5,515 nt of DNA from NCBI GenBank assembly GCA_000431815.1, contig FR889226.1:51785-57299 (forward strand), in the 5' to 3' direction. How positions within the stretch are numbered: position 1 is the first letter of the stretch; each line of letters opens with the position of its first letter. Below are positions 5,289 through 5,515 of the stretch, in pieces. The notes below the pieces were generated by a model. It saw only the letters and a program-made list of their open reading frames with translations, was not told where the DNA came from and did not search any database. Position numbers and translations under genes: made by a program. This DNA is from Butyrivibrio sp. CAG:318. Its GTDB lineage: Bacteria; Bacillota; Clostridia; Lachnospirales; Lachnospiraceae.

Positions 5289-5515
5289 CTATAACCTTGT
5301 TCCGCATTCCGCGCAGAACACCGCATCATCGGCTTCAATCGGTGTATGGCAGTTAGGGCAGACTCTCTGTTTAGCTTCTTGTGGTTCTGTTACCTGCATT
5401 TCTTCCGTTACCGCCTCATGAATTTCGTTGACCTGCGGCTGTACTTCCGGCTGCACCGGTGCCTCGTTAAACTGCGGCTGCGGCTGTACTTCCGGCTGCG
5501 CCGGTGCCTCGTTAA
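5289..5515 (-). CDS. C-terminus of a zinc-ribbon protein with a Pro/Gln/Glu-rich repeat linker (5' end outside window)
   Basis: Reading in from the window edge, 74 residues precede a TAG stop at 5291-5289; the frame starts after two bases of a split codon. First comes a low-complexity acidic linker with two copies of NEAP(A/V)QPEVQPQ, then a further acidic stretch. The protein ends in the compact zinc ribbon VCPNCHTPIEADDAVFCAEC followed by GTRL. The CxxC pairs are spaced as in the small zinc-ribbon domains common in Firmicute proteins of unknown or envelope function, where the ribbon is more often at the N-terminus. The rest of the protein is unseen, so its role cannot be told. No terminator lies in the 53 bases before the LacI-family gene, so read-through into it is possible. 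Confidence 0.85.
   Translation of the reverse strand, partial: NEAPAQPEVQPQPQFNEAPVQPEVQPQVNEIHEAVTEEMQVTEPQEAKQRVCPNCHTPIEADDAVFCAECGTRL
5433..5515. repeat. 45-bp tandem repeat inside the zinc-ribbon gene
   Basis: Bases 5433-5470 and 5478-5515 are identical at 37 of 38 positions (A at 5455, G at 5500), with a period of 45 bp or 15 codons. The repeat touches the window edge, so more copies may follow. Such near-identical in-frame repeats arise by slippage or unequal recombination, and copy number may vary between strains. Confidence 0.85.

Noticed and set aside
5433..5515. CRISPR-like or mobile repeat
   Set aside because: The two copies are in frame, directly adjacent at a 45-bp (15-codon) period and encode a Pro/Gln/Glu linker, so they are a coding tandem repeat.

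Overview
The window looks like chromosome of a low-to-moderate GC Firmicute, most likely a Lachnospiraceae-type gut or rumen anaerobe (Roseburia, Butyrivibrio and Eubacterium relatives). This is inferred from the lipoprotein solute-binding protein with a Ser/Gly linker, strong AGGAGG ribosome binding sites, sigma-A-type promoter elements and an ABC importer encoded without its own ATPase. No rRNA, tRNA, insertion sequence, CRISPR or phage feature is visible. The genus assignment is a guess.

Every gene lies on the minus strand, so the layout reads from high to low coordinates. (1) 5515-5289: C-terminus of a protein with a Pro/Gln/Glu-rich 15-residue tandem repeat ending in a four-cysteine zinc ribbon. 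(2) 5235-4243: a LacI-family repressor, closed by a strong hairpin terminator (4224-4184). (3) 4183-3908: a gene-free control region. It holds a near-consensus promoter (TTGATA-N17-TATAAT), a perfect 16-bp palindrome just downstream of the predicted transcription start, and a crowded upstream array of inverted and direct repeats. (4) 3907-2606 malE, 2479-1022 malF, 1022-180 malG: a complete binding protein plus two permeases of a maltose/maltodextrin-type carbohydrate ABC importer. (5) 159-1: the first 53 codons of a further operon gene that I do not recognise.

Working model: the lipoprotein MalE captures an alpha-glucan oligosaccharide at the cell surface and MalF/MalG form the pore. A MsmX/MsmK-type shared ATPase encoded elsewhere would power uptake, since none is present here. 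The LacI-family protein would repress the malE promoter until a sugar ligand appears. A hairpin followed by a T-run between malE and malF probably lowers distal expression so that the binding protein is in excess. A second set of mutually exclusive hairpins sits just upstream of the malF ribosome binding site. malF and malG overlap by one base (TAATG), and the last gene starts 20 bases after malG, so malFG and that gene are probably expressed as one unit.

The genes are of familiar families. The parts most worth a second look are non-coding: the malE control region and the malE-malF intergenic RNA.
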